Assembly: GCA_903895595.1 (NCBI GenBank)
Contig: CAITUP010000015.1
Location: forward strand, 1-49,583
Reading direction: 5' to 3'
Source: an uncultured Acetobacteraceae bacterium
GTDB lineage: Bacteria > Pseudomonadota > Alphaproteobacteria > Acetobacterales > Acetobacteraceae
DNA length: 49,583 nt
Shown piece after piece: positions 1 through 8,308 of this stretch (its first letter is position 1; each line of letters opens with the position of its first letter). A program made the translations under genes and the position numbers. The notes beneath the pieces are model-generated. The model did not search any database and was not told the DNA's origin. It was given only the letters and a program-made list of their open reading frames with translations.

Positions 1-39
1 CAGGGCTATCGCATATGACCTTTGGCGTCCCCGCTCGCC

Positions 40-62
40 ATGGTCGGGCGTGACTCGACCAT
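40..62. repeat. Short ATGGTCG palindrome, copy 1
   Basis: ATGGTCG (40-46) is mirrored by CGACCAT (56-62) around a 9-nt centre. It is one of several intergenic palindromes with the same core in this window (127, 3152, 3236, 21557, 36637), which suggests a REP-like family. Function is unknown. Confidence 0.6.
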
Positions 63-126
63 CTCCTGCGATTTTTCGCACCATTGAAAAGGCAGGGTTT
101 TTCGAACGGTGCCCAATCGGCGTGAG

Positions 127-151
127 ATGGTCGGGGGCCAGGCCCGACCAT
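127..151. repeat. Short ATGGTCGGG palindrome, copy 2
   Basis: ATGGTCGGG (127-135) and CCCGACCAT (143-151) form a perfect 9-bp inverted repeat around a 7-nt loop. It is followed by GACGG, as in the copy at 36637. A member of the REP-like family. Confidence 0.7.
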
Positions 152-191
152 GACGGAAAGTATCGGAAATCCGCCATATGCGATCCCCCTG

Positions 192-345
192 TGTGTGAAC
201 CTGGTAGGGCTTGTCCCCGGGACCAATACGGGCAGAAAATCGCGAATTTTTGCCCGTATTGGTCCTCTGCACGAGGCCGAGGATGACGGATTGGATCGGC
301 CAATTCCCCAATACAGTGTTCCGGGTACCTTCAAGCGATTGCGCT
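192..345 (+). repeat. 154-bp dispersed repeat, copy A
   Basis: This block matches the reverse complement of 49256-49409 over 154 nt without gaps, with about 15 differences by eye. Inside it, 220-234 pairs perfectly with 251-265 around a 16-nt loop. The same hairpin core recurs at 39974-40017. The block is open in the frame of the downstream oxidase. It may be a non-autonomous mobile element or a regulatory repeat; no transposase or target duplication was recognised. Confidence 0.8.
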
Positions 346-423
346 GCCCGCCCAAGCCCCAGGGCTTGCGCTTCCCGCCCCGCCGCTGCCACATGGGCGC
401 CAACCGCTAACGGGAGACACACC

Positions 424-1545
424 ATGAACGACGCCACCGAAGCCAAGCATTTGTTCGAACCGACGGGCGATTTCCAATGCCTGCATGAATTCCTCCCAGC
501 CGCGCGCGCCAAGTTGTCGGATCACATCTGGGGCTACCTCGTCGGCGCCACGGAAACCGAGACCACGCTGCGCCGCAACCGCCTCGCCATCGATTCCCTG
601 GCGCTGCGCCCGCGTGTTTGCGTCGATGTGTCGCATATCGACACGTCCACCACGCTGTTCGGCCGCAAGCTGCGCATGCCCACCATTCTGGCCCCCGTCG
701 GATCCCTGGAATCGTTCGATCCGGGTGGAGCCGCGACCGCCGGCAGCGCCGCATCCGCCTTCGGCATCCCGATCATGTGCAGTTCCGTCACGCACCCCGG
801 CCTGGAGGAAATCGCCGCCGCGACGCCCGGTCCGAAGATCTTCCAGCTCTATGTCCGCGGCGATCTGGCGTGGATGGACGAAATCGTGAAGCGCGCCGTC
901 GACAACGGCTACGACGCCTTCGCCATCACCGTCGACACCGCGGCCTATTCCCGCCGCGAACGCGACATCACCGGGCGCTTCGTGAAGCCCTGGCGCGCGG
1001 TCGCCACCGGCCAGTCGTACCAGGCCGGCTTCACCTGGGACAACGTCAAACACTTCAAGGACAAGCACGCCATCCCGCTGATCCTGAAGGGCATTGGCAC
1101 CGGCGAAGACGCGGCTTTGTGCTGCGAGCACGGCGTGGACGGCGTTTACGTGTCCAACCACGGCGGCCGCCAGCTCGATCACGGTCGCGGCTCCATGGAC
1201 ATCCTGCCGGAAGTCGTGGCGGCGGTGCGCGGGCGCGCGAAGGTGATCGTCGATGGCAGCATCTGCCGCGGCACCGACATCGTGAAGGCGATCGCGCTCG
1301 GCGCCGACGCGGTGGCGATGGGGCGGATGTATTGTTACGCCTTGGCGGCCGACGGCGCCGCCGGCGTGCACAAAATGCTCGAACTGCTGGAACACGAGCT
1401 CGGCGTCGCACTGGCCCTGGCCGGTGCCCGCAGCCTGAACGAGCTGCACCCCGGCTTCATCTACCGCAACGCCCCAATGGTCGCGATGCCGCACCAGCAC
1501 AGCGCCTTCCCGCTGTTGCAGGCGACACCGGAATACCGAGGCTAA
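424..1545 (+). CDS. FMN-dependent alpha-hydroxy-acid oxidase/dehydrogenase
   Basis: This 373-residue protein belongs to the FMN-dependent alpha-hydroxy-acid dehydrogenase family (lactate, glycolate and mandelate oxidising enzymes), which turn 2-hydroxy acids into 2-oxo acids. The signature SNHGGRQ carries the catalytic His246 and substrate-binding Arg249. The FMN-barrel stretches ITVDT and the phosphate-binding VAMGR region are present. Length is normal for the family. ATG 424 was chosen because it follows a purine-rich GGGAGA and because the upstream in-frame extension lies in a dispersed repeat. A family 5 binding protein follows 10 nt later, so a hydroxy acid or related substrate may be imported and oxidised together. 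The exact substrate cannot be read from sequence. Confidence 0.9.
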   Translation: MNDATEAKHLFEPTGDFQCLHEFLPAARAKLSDHIWGYLVGATETETTLRRNRLAIDSLALRPRVCVDVSHIDTSTTLFGRKLRMPTILAPVGSLESFDPGGAATAGSAASAFGIPIMCSSVTHPGLEEIAAATPGPKIFQLYVRGDLAWMDEIVKRAVDNGYDAFAITVDTAAYSRRERDITGRFVKPWRAVATGQSYQAGFTWDNVKHFKDKHAIPLILKGIGTGEDAALCCEHGVDGVYVSNHGGRQLDHGRGSMDILPEVVAAVRGRAKVIVDGSICRGTDIVKAIALGADAVAMGRMYCYALAADGAAGVHKMLELLEHELGVALALAGARSLNELHPGFIYRNAPMVAMPHQHSAFPLLQATPEYRG

Positions 1546-1555
1546 GGACACGACG

Positions 1556-3136
1556 ATGGGCCGGATTTTACTTCTGCTGCTGCTCGCGGCACTGGCATTA
1601 ACCCGGCCCACCGCCGCGCAGGAGCCGAAACACGGCGGCATCCTGCGCGCCTTCCATCGCGACAGCCCGGCCAGCCCCTCGATCCTGGAGGAAACGAGCG
1701 ATTCCGTCACCGTTCCCTTCATGGCGATTTTCAACAACCTCGCACTGTACAAACAAGACGAGCCGCACAACAGCGCCGAAAACATCCAACCCGAACTCGC
1801 ATCGGAATGGCACTGGAGCGCGGATAACACCGCGTTGACGTTCAAGCTGCGGCAAGGCGTGAAATGGCACGATGGCAAACCGTTCACCGCCGCCGACGTG
1901 AAATGCACCTGGGACCTGATCCTGGGGAAATCGGCAACGCCGCTCCGCGTCAGTCCGCGCAAAGGTTGGTACCATAACCTCAAAGACGTCATCGTCGACA
2001 ACGATTTCCAGGTCACCTTCCAGCTCGGGCGCCCGCAACCCGCGCTGCTGGCGTCGGGGTATTCGGTGATTTACCCCTGCCACGTTTCGCCGGCGGACAT
2101 GCGCACACACCCGATCGGCACCGGCCCGTTCGAATTCGTCGAATTCAAGCGCAACGAATCGATCAAGCTGACGCGCAACACCGAATATTGGCGCCCCAAC
2201 CGGCCGTATATGGACGGAGTCGAATATACGATCGTGACCAACCGATCGACCTCCATCCTCGGTTTCGTCACCGGCCGCTTCGACGTGACGTTTCCCAATG
2301 AGGTCGTCGTGCCGATATTGAAAGATGTCCAGTCCCAAGCCCCCAAGGCGATCTGCAAGCTGGAAACCAATAATTGCGCGATCAACGTGATCGTCAACCG
2401 CGACCGCCCCCCGTTCGACAACCCCGATGTCCGCCGAGCGCTGGCGTTGGCAATCGATCGCAAGAGTTTCGTGGATATTTTGACGGAAGGTCAGGGCGTC
2501 ATCGGCGGCGCCATGCAGCCCGCGCCCGAGGGCAGCTGGGGCATGCCGGAATCGATGCTGCGCGACCTGCCCGGCTACGGCCCCGACGTCGCCGCCAACC
2601 GTGCCGAGGCGCGTAAAATCATGGAAAAACTCGGCTACGGCCCGAATAACCGCATCGCGCTGAAGGTCTCCGCCCGCAACGTCCCGACGCACCGCGACCC
2701 CGGCGTGCTGCTGGTCGATACGCTGAAGCAAATCTATATCGACGCGGAGCTGGAACCCGTGGATACCGCCGCGTGGTTCCCAAAAATCGGCCGCAAGGAT
2801 TACGTCATCGGCCCCAACATTACCTGCGGCGCGGTGGACGACCCCGATCAGAATTTCTACGAAAACTATGCCTGCGGCTCACCGCGCAATTTCACCCAGT
2901 ACTGCAACAAGGAACTGGAACCTCTGTTCGACCGGCAGTCGGCCGAAACCGACGTCGCCAAACGCCGCCAACTCGTCTGGGAAATCGACCGGCGCCTGCA
3001 GGAAGACCTTGCTCGGCCCATCATTTATCACAACAAGGTCGCCACCTGCTGGCAGCCGTATCTGCACGGTTTCACGCCGATGGAAAACAGCGTTTATAAT
3101 TTTCCGAGGCTGGAGAATGTGTGGCTCGACCGGTGA
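1556..3136 (+). CDS. ABC transporter substrate-binding protein, family 5 (SBP_bac_5)
   Basis: A 526-residue periplasmic binding protein of the DppA/OppA type (extracellular solute-binding family 5), usually serving peptide, opine or other ABC importers. Residues 1-21 form a Sec signal peptide with a Leu run and an Ala-X-Ala-like cleavage site before Gln22. The family pattern LRQGVKWHDGKPFTAADV and the later NPDVRRALALAIDR are visible. It lies 10 nt after the hydroxy-acid oxidase and is probably cotranscribed. No permease or ATPase gene lies beside it, so its transporter must be encoded elsewhere. The ligand is unknown. Confidence 0.9.
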   Translation: MGRILLLLLLAALALTRPTAAQEPKHGGILRAFHRDSPASPSILEETSDSVTVPFMAIFNNLALYKQDEPHNSAENIQPELASEWHWSADNTALTFKLRQGVKWHDGKPFTAADVKCTWDLILGKSATPLRVSPRKGWYHNLKDVIVDNDFQVTFQLGRPQPALLASGYSVIYPCHVSPADMRTHPIGTGPFEFVEFKRNESIKLTRNTEYWRPNRPYMDGVEYTIVTNRSTSILGFVTGRFDVTFPNEVVVPILKDVQSQAPKAICKLETNNCAINVIVNRDRPPFDNPDVRRALALAIDRKSFVDILTEGQGVIGGAMQPAPEGSWGMPESMLRDLPGYGPDVAANRAEARKIMEKLGYGPNNRIALKVSARNVPTHRDPGVLLVDTLKQIYIDAELEPVDTAAWFPKIGRKDYVIGPNITCGAVDDPDQNFYENYACGSPRNFTQYCNKELEPLFDRQSAETDVAKRRQLVWEIDRRLQEDLARPIIYHNKVATCWQPYLHGFTPMENSVYNFPRLENVWLDR

Positions 3137-3151
3137 TTCTCAACATCCGTC

Positions 3152-3174
3152 ATGGTCGGGCTTGACCCGACCAT
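3152..3174. repeat. Short ATGGTCGGG palindrome, copy 3
   Basis: ATGGTCGGG (3152-3160) and CCCGACCAT (3166-3174) are perfect 9-bp arms around a 5-nt loop. It lies 15 nt after the stop codon of the binding protein gene. A degenerate second copy lies at 3236-3260. Could act as an RNA hairpin at the transcript 3' end. Confidence 0.7.
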
Positions 3175-3265
3175 CTCAGGCCCATGGGGCGCCAATGCAG
3201 ATGGCGCTATTTTAGGGTGCCTCAGGTCGCAGAAGATGGTCGGGTCAGGCCCCACCAAGCTCAGC

Positions 3266-3430
3266 CATCCTGGGAACGACCTGCCAGCATTCGCCTTCTG
3301 CGAAGACGAAAACCCGGCAGGCGGGGCAAATGCCCGAGCAACCCCGCCATCCGCGGTTGCGATGCCCGATCGGCCTATGTTTGAGTGTTGGTAACGGATC
3401 CAGCACCGCGTTTAACCCAGAGGCCCAGAG
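3266..3430 (+). repeat. Dispersed repeat of about 170 bp, copy 1
   Basis: This block matches 49408-49583 in the same orientation, with long identical runs (for example the TCCGCGGTTGCGATGCCCGA and CAGCACCGCGTTTAACCCAG segments) and small indels elsewhere. It contains GC-rich inverted segments. The far copy is cut by the window end. Origin is unknown; it looks like a non-coding repeat or MITE-like remnant. Confidence 0.75.
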
Positions 3431-3453
3431 TTCATGAACTCTGGGCCTCTGGG
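3416..3453. repeat. 38-bp perfect palindrome
   Basis: The 38 nt from 3416 to 3453 read identically on both strands, centred between 3434 and 3435 on GTTCATGAAC. It starts inside the end of the 170-bp repeat. As RNA it would form a long GC-rich hairpin. No T-run follows on either side, so it is not a textbook intrinsic terminator, though it lies between convergent genes. Confidence 0.85.
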
Positions 3454-3589
3454 TCGAAGGCGCGATCGGCAACGACACGGCCATGCGGATTTTCCCGGGA
3501 CTGGCGCGCCGCGCAAACGATCGGGAATTCGTTCGCGGGATGTGTGAATCCGGTAGGGTCAGGCCGGACCATGACGATATCGATTCTCC

Positions 3590-4480
3590 TCACGCCGCCA
3601 GTTGTTGCTCCACCGTCGGCACCCCATCCGTCACCGTCGTCCGCCGCAGCTCCCGCGGATACACCGCGTCCTCGTACGGCCGAGCACGATGCATTGTCGT
3701 GCGGTTGTCCCACATGACCAGATCGCCCACGCGCCATTTGTGGCTGTAAACAAACTCCCGCTGCGTCGCGTGCTCGGTCAGTTCCCGCAACAGAATCTGC
3801 GCCTCCGCCACCGGCATCCCCAGGATGCGGCCGGCATGCGACGACAGATACAGCGATTTCCGCCCCGTCACCCGATGCGTCCGCACCAGCCGTTGCCGCA
3901 CCGGCGCGAAGGCCTTCAGCTCCGCCTCGGTAAACGGAATTCCCAGCGCGCCCTTGGAGAAGATGCGGCTATGCTCGCAGACCAAATCCTCAATGCGCGC
4001 TTTCATACGAGCATCGAGCATGTCGTAAGCGGCGCGCATATCGGCGAACTGCGTATCCCCACCCTCCGGCGGCAGCACATGCGCGCACAGCAGCGAATAC
4101 CGCGCAGGAATTTTCTTGTAGCTGCTGTCGGAGTGCCACATCTGATTGCCCAGCCCGGACAGCCGCTTTCGGTCGTCGCGCGCCAAAATGCCGCCATCGG
4201 CCGCGAGGTTGGAAATGTCGGAAATCCCGGGATCGGCGATCCGCACGCCGCCGGCCGCCTGAATCTGCGTATACGGCGGCTCCTGCTCCCCAAAATTCAG
4301 CGTGAACGCCGTCTGCTGCGGCGTTGTCAGCGGCGTGCCCTGGCGAAACACCAGCACCGCGTATTTATCCATGCCCGCATCGATGGTCGCCGCCTGTTCG
4401 GGGGTCAGCGGCTGGCCGATATCGACCCCCGAACACGCGGCCGCGATGACGGGATGCAGGGGTGTGAAGGTCAGGGCCAT
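3590..4480 (-). CDS. TauD/TfdA family 2-oxoglutarate-dependent dioxygenase
   Basis: A 296-residue Fe(II)/2-oxoglutarate dioxygenase of the TauD/TfdA family, which hydroxylates substrates such as taurine, alkyl sulfates or aryloxyacetates using O2 and 2-oxoglutarate. The iron-binding facial triad is visible as His116-X-Asp118 in WHSDSSY and His264 in TMHRARP, with Arg279/Arg280 placed to bind 2-oxoglutarate. The ATG is preceded by GGAGGAAAC, a strong ribosome-binding site. It is divergent from a VOC-family gene, and an FNR-type box lies between the two. The substrate is unknown; the HSDSSY and TTMHRARPY wording resembles TfdA-like more than taurine enzymes. Confidence 0.9.
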   Translation of the reverse strand: MALTFTPLHPVIAAACSGVDIGQPLTPEQAATIDAGMDKYAVLVFRQGTPLTTPQQTAFTLNFGEQEPPYTQIQAAGGVRIADPGISDISNLAADGGILARDDRKRLSGLGNQMWHSDSSYKKIPARYSLLCAHVLPPEGGDTQFADMRAAYDMLDARMKARIEDLVCEHSRIFSKGALGIPFTEAELKAFAPVRQRLVRTHRVTGRKSLYLSSHAGRILGMPVAEAQILLRELTEHATQREFVYSHKWRVGDLVMWDNRTTMHRARPYEDAVYPRELRRTTVTDGVPTVEQQLAA

Positions 4481-4543
4481 GACGGGTTTCCTCCGGAGAT
4501 TGACTCGACTCTTGAGCCGCCGCCGGCCGGTGTCAACGGCGGC

Positions 4544-4567
4544 GGGGATTGATCTGCATCAATCCCC
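4544..4567. promoter_or_regulatory. FNR/FixK-type binding site (TTGAT-N4-ATCAA)
   Basis: A perfect 10-bp inverted repeat, GGGGATTGAT (4544-4553) and ATCAATCCCC (4558-4567), surrounds a 4-nt centre. Its core TTGAT-N4-ATCAA (4549-4562) is the exact consensus for FNR/Anr/FixK-type regulators. It lies about 68 nt upstream of the minus-strand dioxygenase start and about 57 nt upstream of the plus-strand VOC start, so it could control both. Binding is inferred. Confidence 0.65.
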
Positions 4568-4619
4568 CGCGCCCGTCCGGTCGGTAACGTCCCTACCGTA
4601 ATCAGCAGGAGACGTGCCA

Positions 4620-5186
4620 ATGATCCCGCAACAGGCGATCACCCCGGTCGGACTGAACCACGTGGTGCTGAACGTCCACGACATGGACCAATCGCACGCG
4701 TTTTGGACCGAAATTCTGGGTTTCAAGCAGGTCGGCGAGTTGAAACCTCGGCCCGATCGCCCGAACCCGCCGCGCATGCGCTTCTACAGCTACGACCACG
4801 GCGACGGCCGCATGAGCCATCACGATCTGGCGCTGGTGGAAAATCCCAATCTGCCGCCGCCGCCGAAGGATTGGTCGATGTTCGGCATGCCGGTCGCGGT
4901 CAACCACGTCGCCGTCGCGATGCCGTCGCGGGAGGCGTGGCTCCAGCAACTGGCGTTCATGCAAAGCCGGGGGATCGTATTCGACCGCCGCGTGGAACAC
5001 GGCATGACACATAGCCTGTACGTGCACGATCCCAACGGTTACGGCGTCGAAATTCTGTACGAATTGCCAAGGGATGTGTGGGAAGCCGATATCGACGGTG
5101 CCCTGAACTGGGCCAAAACGCTTCCCACCGAGGGCGCGGCGGCCCTGGAGGACCGGACCGAAGAATTACCGGTGTTCGGCCGTTAG
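4620..5186 (+). CDS. VOC family protein (glyoxalase/extradiol dioxygenase-like)
   Basis: A 188-residue member of the vicinal oxygen chelate superfamily, which includes glyoxalases and catechol 2,3-dioxygenases. Two betaalphabetabetabeta modules are visible: LNHVVLNVHDMD at residues 13-24 and VNHVAVAM at 95-102, with YGVEILYE at 141-148. Candidate metal ligands are His14, His68 or His96, and Glu144. AGGAG at 4607-4611 lies 8 nt from ATG 4620 but only 2 nt from the upstream in-frame GTG at 4614, so ATG is preferred. The protein is shorter than two-domain extradiol dioxygenases. Divergence from a TauD-like dioxygenase suggests an aromatic or xenobiotic degradation role, which is inference. Confidence 0.8.
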   Translation: MIPQQAITPVGLNHVVLNVHDMDQSHAFWTEILGFKQVGELKPRPDRPNPPRMRFYSYDHGDGRMSHHDLALVENPNLPPPPKDWSMFGMPVAVNHVAVAMPSREAWLQQLAFMQSRGIVFDRRVEHGMTHSLYVHDPNGYGVEILYELPRDVWEADIDGALNWAKTLPTEGAAALEDRTEELPVFGR

Positions 5187-5491
5187 GCCAGAATCGCCAA
5201 ACCTTTGCGTTCCACCAGATCGAGCAACTTCAACGCCGGCCCGGACGGCGTTTTCAGCCCCTGCTCCCACGCGCAAACGGTGGCTTTGCCGACGTTCAGC
5301 ACTGCCGCGAACACGGCTTGGCTGACGTTGGCCTCCTGCCGGATGCGGCGCACGTCTTCCGCGGTGTAGCCCTGCACCGGCGGCAGGCACAGCACATCGA
5401 ACCGCCGCATCGTGAGCGTATCGATCGCCCCGGCGCCGTGCAGGTCGGTGGCGGCTTCATGCACCGCTGCCAGAATGGAATTTTTAGCCAT
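5183..5491 (-). CDS. HTH antitoxin / XRE-type regulator of a type II TA module
   Basis: A 102-residue protein whose C-terminal half (about residues 48-92) is a helix-turn-helix of the XRE/YiaG type: RRIRQEANVSQAVFAAVLNV followed by WEQGLKTPSGPA. This is typical of antitoxins that pair with RelE-like toxins. Its ATG overlaps the end of the toxin gene by 8 nt, and AGGAG lies at a suitable distance, so translation is coupled. Its stop overlaps the convergent VOC gene stop. It probably neutralises the toxin and represses the module promoter. Confidence 0.8.
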   Translation of the reverse strand: MAKNSILAAVHEAATDLHGAGAIDTLTMRRFDVLCLPPVQGYTAEDVRRIRQEANVSQAVFAAVLNVGKATVCAWEQGLKTPSGPALKLLDLVERKGLAILA

Positions 5492-5864
5492 CGCACCTAA
5501 TCTCCTGTAGAGTGCCACACGCAACCAGTTCGTTGATCCGGTCGGTCGGCATAGCCATATACTCGTCGCCCAATTCCGAGAGCGCCTGATGCTCCCGGTC
5601 CGTGATATTGTCGCGTTCGTTCTTCCCGAACACATACAGGAAAATGACCCGACTGCCCTGGCGATACGCCAGAATGGTCCGCAACCCGCCGCTTTTGCCC
5701 CGCCCATCGATCCCGATCCGCTTCTTCAGCAGGAACCCGCCAAGCCGCGCATCCACCAGCCCGTCTTCGATTTCGCGAACGGCCGTTGCCAACACCCCAT
5801 CGGTCAATCCAAGCTTCCGAGCTGCCTTGGCAAAGCCCTTGTTCATCAGCATCCTCGGCAACAT
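5484..5864 (-). CDS. RelE-like toxin of a type II TA module
   Basis: A 126-residue basic protein resembling the COG4737-type RelE/ParE-superfamily toxins, with the family-like stretches GLVDARLGG, GKSGGLRTILAYR and VFGKNERDNI. Members usually act as ribosome-dependent or free mRNA interferases; that activity is inferred. ATG 5864 (MLPRM) was chosen for the GGAG 8 nt upstream. A longer in-frame start at 5900 lacks this support. The toxin gene precedes its antitoxin, the order seen in HigBA-type modules. Confidence 0.78.
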   Translation of the reverse strand: MLPRMLMNKGFAKAARKLGLTDGVLATAVREIEDGLVDARLGGFLLKKRIGIDGRGKSGGLRTILAYRQGSRVIFLYVFGKNERDNITDREHQALSELGDEYMAMPTDRINELVACGTLQEIRCDG

Positions 5865-6006
5865 CCATACTACTCCGTCGCACACCGCGTCAAGCGCCAT
5901 TCGCTTACGCCGATGGATGCTGACAGGAAAAGGTTAACAAACGGTGAAGACGGACGAACAAAACCGCGATAGACTCCCCCCGAAACGCAGCTAGACGGAG
6001 GAAACC

Positions 6007-7059
6007 ATGCGCGGCGTCGTATTCACCGGCGAACGGGATTTGGAGATCATGACCTTCCCGGACCCCACCCCGGGTCCAGGCGAAGTGGTGCTGGAGATGA
6101 AGGCATCGGGCATGTGCGGGTCGGACCTGCACCAGTATCGCCGCCCCAAGGGCGTGGCGCGCAACGCGACCGGCCTGCCGGCCAACCCCGATCCGGTCAT
6201 CGGCGGGCATGAACCTTGCGGCATCGTCGTCGCGGTCGGCCCTGGCGTTTCCGCATCCGAAGCCAAGATCGGCGACCGGATGATGGTGCACCACTATCAG
6301 GGCTGCACCCAGTGCGGCCACTGCCGATCCGGCTGGCAGCAGTTGTGCCAGGAGGTACCGGTCAAGGTCTATGGCAGCAACTCCCACGGCGGGCATGCCA
6401 AATACCTGAAGGTCCCGGCCAACACGATGGTGCCGCTGCATGAGGGTCTGTCGTTCACCGCCGGCGCCGCCATCTCCTGCGGATCGGGCACCGCCTATGG
6501 CGCGCTGCGGCGTATGAATATTTCGGGTCGCGACACCATCGCGATCTTCGGCCAAGGCCCCGTCGGCCTCGCCGGCACCCAGTTCGCCAAGGCCATGGGC
6601 GCCCGCGTCATCGCATTGGACGTCAATCCGCAACGCCTGGAACGCGCCAAGGAATTCGGCGCCGATGAGGTCGTGAACCCCGGCGCCAACGACCCCGTGG
6701 AAGCGATCAAGGAGCTGACGCACGGCAAGTATGCCGATCTGACCTTGGACACTTCTTCGAACTCCGAAGCGCGCGCCAACGCGATCAAGTCGACGAAAGT
6801 GTGGGGCACGATGTGCTTCGTCGGCGAAGGCGGCGATGTGAAAATCGACGTCAGCCCGATGCTGCTGCGCCGGCAGATGACGCTGGTGGCGTCCTGGACG
6901 TTCTCCAACATCATCCAGGCCGAATGCGCCCAGTTCTGCGTCGATCGCAACATCGACGTGGACAAGCTGTTCACTCACACATGGAACCTGGATCAAGCGG
7001 AAGAAGCCTATAAGCTGTTCGACAAACAGTCGGACGGCAAAGGGGTGTTCCTGATTTGA
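6007..7059 (+). CDS. Zinc-dependent alcohol dehydrogenase (MDR family)
   Basis: A 350-residue medium-chain dehydrogenase/reductase related to threonine and sorbitol dehydrogenases. Catalytic zinc ligands appear as Cys37 (MCGSD) and His68-Glu69 (GGHEP). The structural zinc site is Cys100, Cys103, Cys106 and Cys114. The Rossmann motif GQGPVG lies at 182-187, with an acidic residue (ALDVN) downstream that favours NAD. GGAGG precedes the ATG. It begins a tight operon with a class II aldolase, a PPOX-like protein and a LivJ-like binding protein, suggesting oxidation of a sugar-derived or polyol substrate. Substrate not determinable. Confidence 0.92.
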   Translation: MRGVVFTGERDLEIMTFPDPTPGPGEVVLEMKASGMCGSDLHQYRRPKGVARNATGLPANPDPVIGGHEPCGIVVAVGPGVSASEAKIGDRMMVHHYQGCTQCGHCRSGWQQLCQEVPVKVYGSNSHGGHAKYLKVPANTMVPLHEGLSFTAGAAISCGSGTAYGALRRMNISGRDTIAIFGQGPVGLAGTQFAKAMGARVIALDVNPQRLERAKEFGADEVVNPGANDPVEAIKELTHGKYADLTLDTSSNSEARANAIKSTKVWGTMCFVGEGGDVKIDVSPMLLRRQMTLVASWTFSNIIQAECAQFCVDRNIDVDKLFTHTWNLDQAEEAYKLFDKQSDGKGVFLI

Positions 7060-7703
7060 AAAACGCGGACGCTCGGCGGGCGGTCTCCGAGGCCTATTGG
7101 CGCCTCGGAGACCGCGGGTTAATTGTCGGAAGTTCCGGCAATGTCAGCGTGCGAACCCGCAAGGGCATGGTCATCACGCCATCCGGCGGCAATCCCAACG
7201 ACGCCGGACCGGAGAACATGGCCGTCACGACGCTGGCTGGGGCGGTGTCGGGCAAGGCAACCCCGTCCAGCGAGTGGGCCATGCATGCGGCGGTCTATCG
7301 CTTAAAGCCGGACGCAACCTGCATCGTGCACACCCATTCCGATGCCTGTACGGCACTGGCATCGTTGAATCTGCCATTGCCGGGTTTCCACTACATGGTG
7401 GTGCACTTCGGCGGCAACGACGTGCCTTGCGCGCCCTACGTCACATTCGGAACCGACGCTCTCGCCGACGCGGCGGCCGAGGTTCTGACGGATCGCAGCG
7501 CCTGCCTGCTGGCCAATCACGGCATGATCCTGCACGCCCGAACGGTCGAAGCCGCGGTGTCGGACGCGATCCTGCTGGAAACCCTCTGCCGCCAATATCT
7601 GCTGGCCCTGTCCGCCGGACAGCCGCGTTTGCTCACCGATACCGAAATGGACGCCGCTCGGGAACGGTTCAGGACCTACGGGCCTCGGAGAGCCGCGCAA
7701 TGA
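7056..7703 (+). CDS. Class II aldolase/adducin family protein
   Basis: A 215-residue zinc-dependent class II aldolase of the L-fuculose-phosphate aldolase type. The predicted catalytic and metal residues Glu73 (SSEW), His92 and His94 (HTHSD) and His155 (ANHGM) fall at the family positions. The GNVSVR and TPSGG phosphate-binding stretches are present. The start is a TTG at 7056 that overlaps the TGA of the dehydrogenase gene (TTGA), implying translational coupling; AAGGGG lies upstream. With the neighbouring dehydrogenase it suggests oxidation and retro-aldol cleavage of a sugar acid or 3-oxo acid, an inference from context. Confidence 0.88.
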   Translation: MKNADARRAVSEAYWRLGDRGLIVGSSGNVSVRTRKGMVITPSGGNPNDAGPENMAVTTLAGAVSGKATPSSEWAMHAAVYRLKPDATCIVHTHSDACTALASLNLPLPGFHYMVVHFGGNDVPCAPYVTFGTDALADAAAEVLTDRSACLLANHGMILHARTVEAAVSDAILLETLCRQYLLALSAGQPRLLTDTEMDAARERFRTYGPRRAAQ

Positions 7704-8308
7704 CCGAACCGCGTCCCTTCTACCATGCCGGCATGCGCGCATTGCAGGACCGCTTCGACGGCCGCCGGGTCGCGGAAGCACTGGAAAAGCACCGCATCCG
7801 GCACGATTTCTGGGACGCCGACCGAGAGTTGATCGAGAGTACGCCGTTCTTCTTCATCGCCACATCCTTCGGCGACTACACCGATTGCAGCCTGAAGTCG
7901 GGCGTGCCCGGGTTCGTGAAAATCGTCGGCCCCGGCACCATCGAATACCCGGAATACGACGGCAACTCGATGTACCGCACGCTGGGCAACATCCGCGAAA
8001 ACCCGAACGTCGGCCTGCTGTTCGTGAAATTCGACGGCGCGACATTGCGTGTACGCGCGAGCGGCAAGGCCAGCTTGCACGACGACACAGACACGTTGGC
8101 CCGCCACCCCGGCGCGAAGCTGGTGGTCCGGATCGTCTGCGAGATGTACAGCAATTGCGTCCGTTCCGTCCACGATCTGACAACGGGCACGATCTCGCCC
8201 TACATGCCGCATGAGGGTTACGATCCACCCGCACCGGAATGGAAAAGTCGCGATTACATACGCGACATCCTGCCACATAACGATCCACATAGGGAGAAAC
8301 AAAAATGA
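7700..8308 (+). CDS. Pyridoxamine 5'-phosphate oxidase-like flavoprotein
   Basis: A 202-residue protein of the PNPOx-like split-barrel superfamily. The segment at about 50-125 (FFFIATSF, VKIVGPGTIEYP, NPNVGLLFV, LRVRASGKA) follows the FMN-binding barrel pattern with the NxGLLF strand. It is not true PdxH, since the C-terminal PLP-binding signature is missing. ATG 7700 overlaps the aldolase stop (ATGA) and its own stop overlaps the next start, so it is part of the operon. Likely a flavin-dependent reductase; substrate unknown. Confidence 0.75.
   Translation: MTEPRPFYHAGMRALQDRFDGRRVAEALEKHRIRHDFWDADRELIESTPFFFIATSFGDYTDCSLKSGVPGFVKIVGPGTIEYPEYDGNSMYRTLGNIRENPNVGLLFVKFDGATLRVRASGKASLHDDTDTLARHPGAKLVVRIVCEMYSNCVRSVHDLTTGTISPYMPHEGYDPPAPEWKSRDYIRDILPHNDPHREKQK

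Larger units (their letters stand above)
1..423. other. Repeat-rich leader region without a gene
   Basis: No convincing gene lies here. The stretch holds two short ATGGTCG palindromes (40-62 and 127-151) and one 154-bp dispersed repeat (192-345) with a strong hairpin. The reading frame of the downstream oxidase is open back to a TTG at 211, but that part is repeat sequence. The same translated sequence precedes an unrelated gene at the far end of the window. No clear promoter was identified. Confidence 0.7.
3137..3589. other. Repeat cluster between convergent genes
   Basis: No gene is supported here. The stretch holds a perfect ATGGTCGGG palindrome (3152-3174), a degenerate one (3236-3260), copy 1 of a roughly 170-bp repeat (3266-3430), a 38-bp perfect palindrome (3416-3453), and at 3541-3573 a short block matching the left edge of the 154-bp repeat joined to a half palindrome. 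It separates two convergent genes and may include transcription termination. Confidence 0.7.
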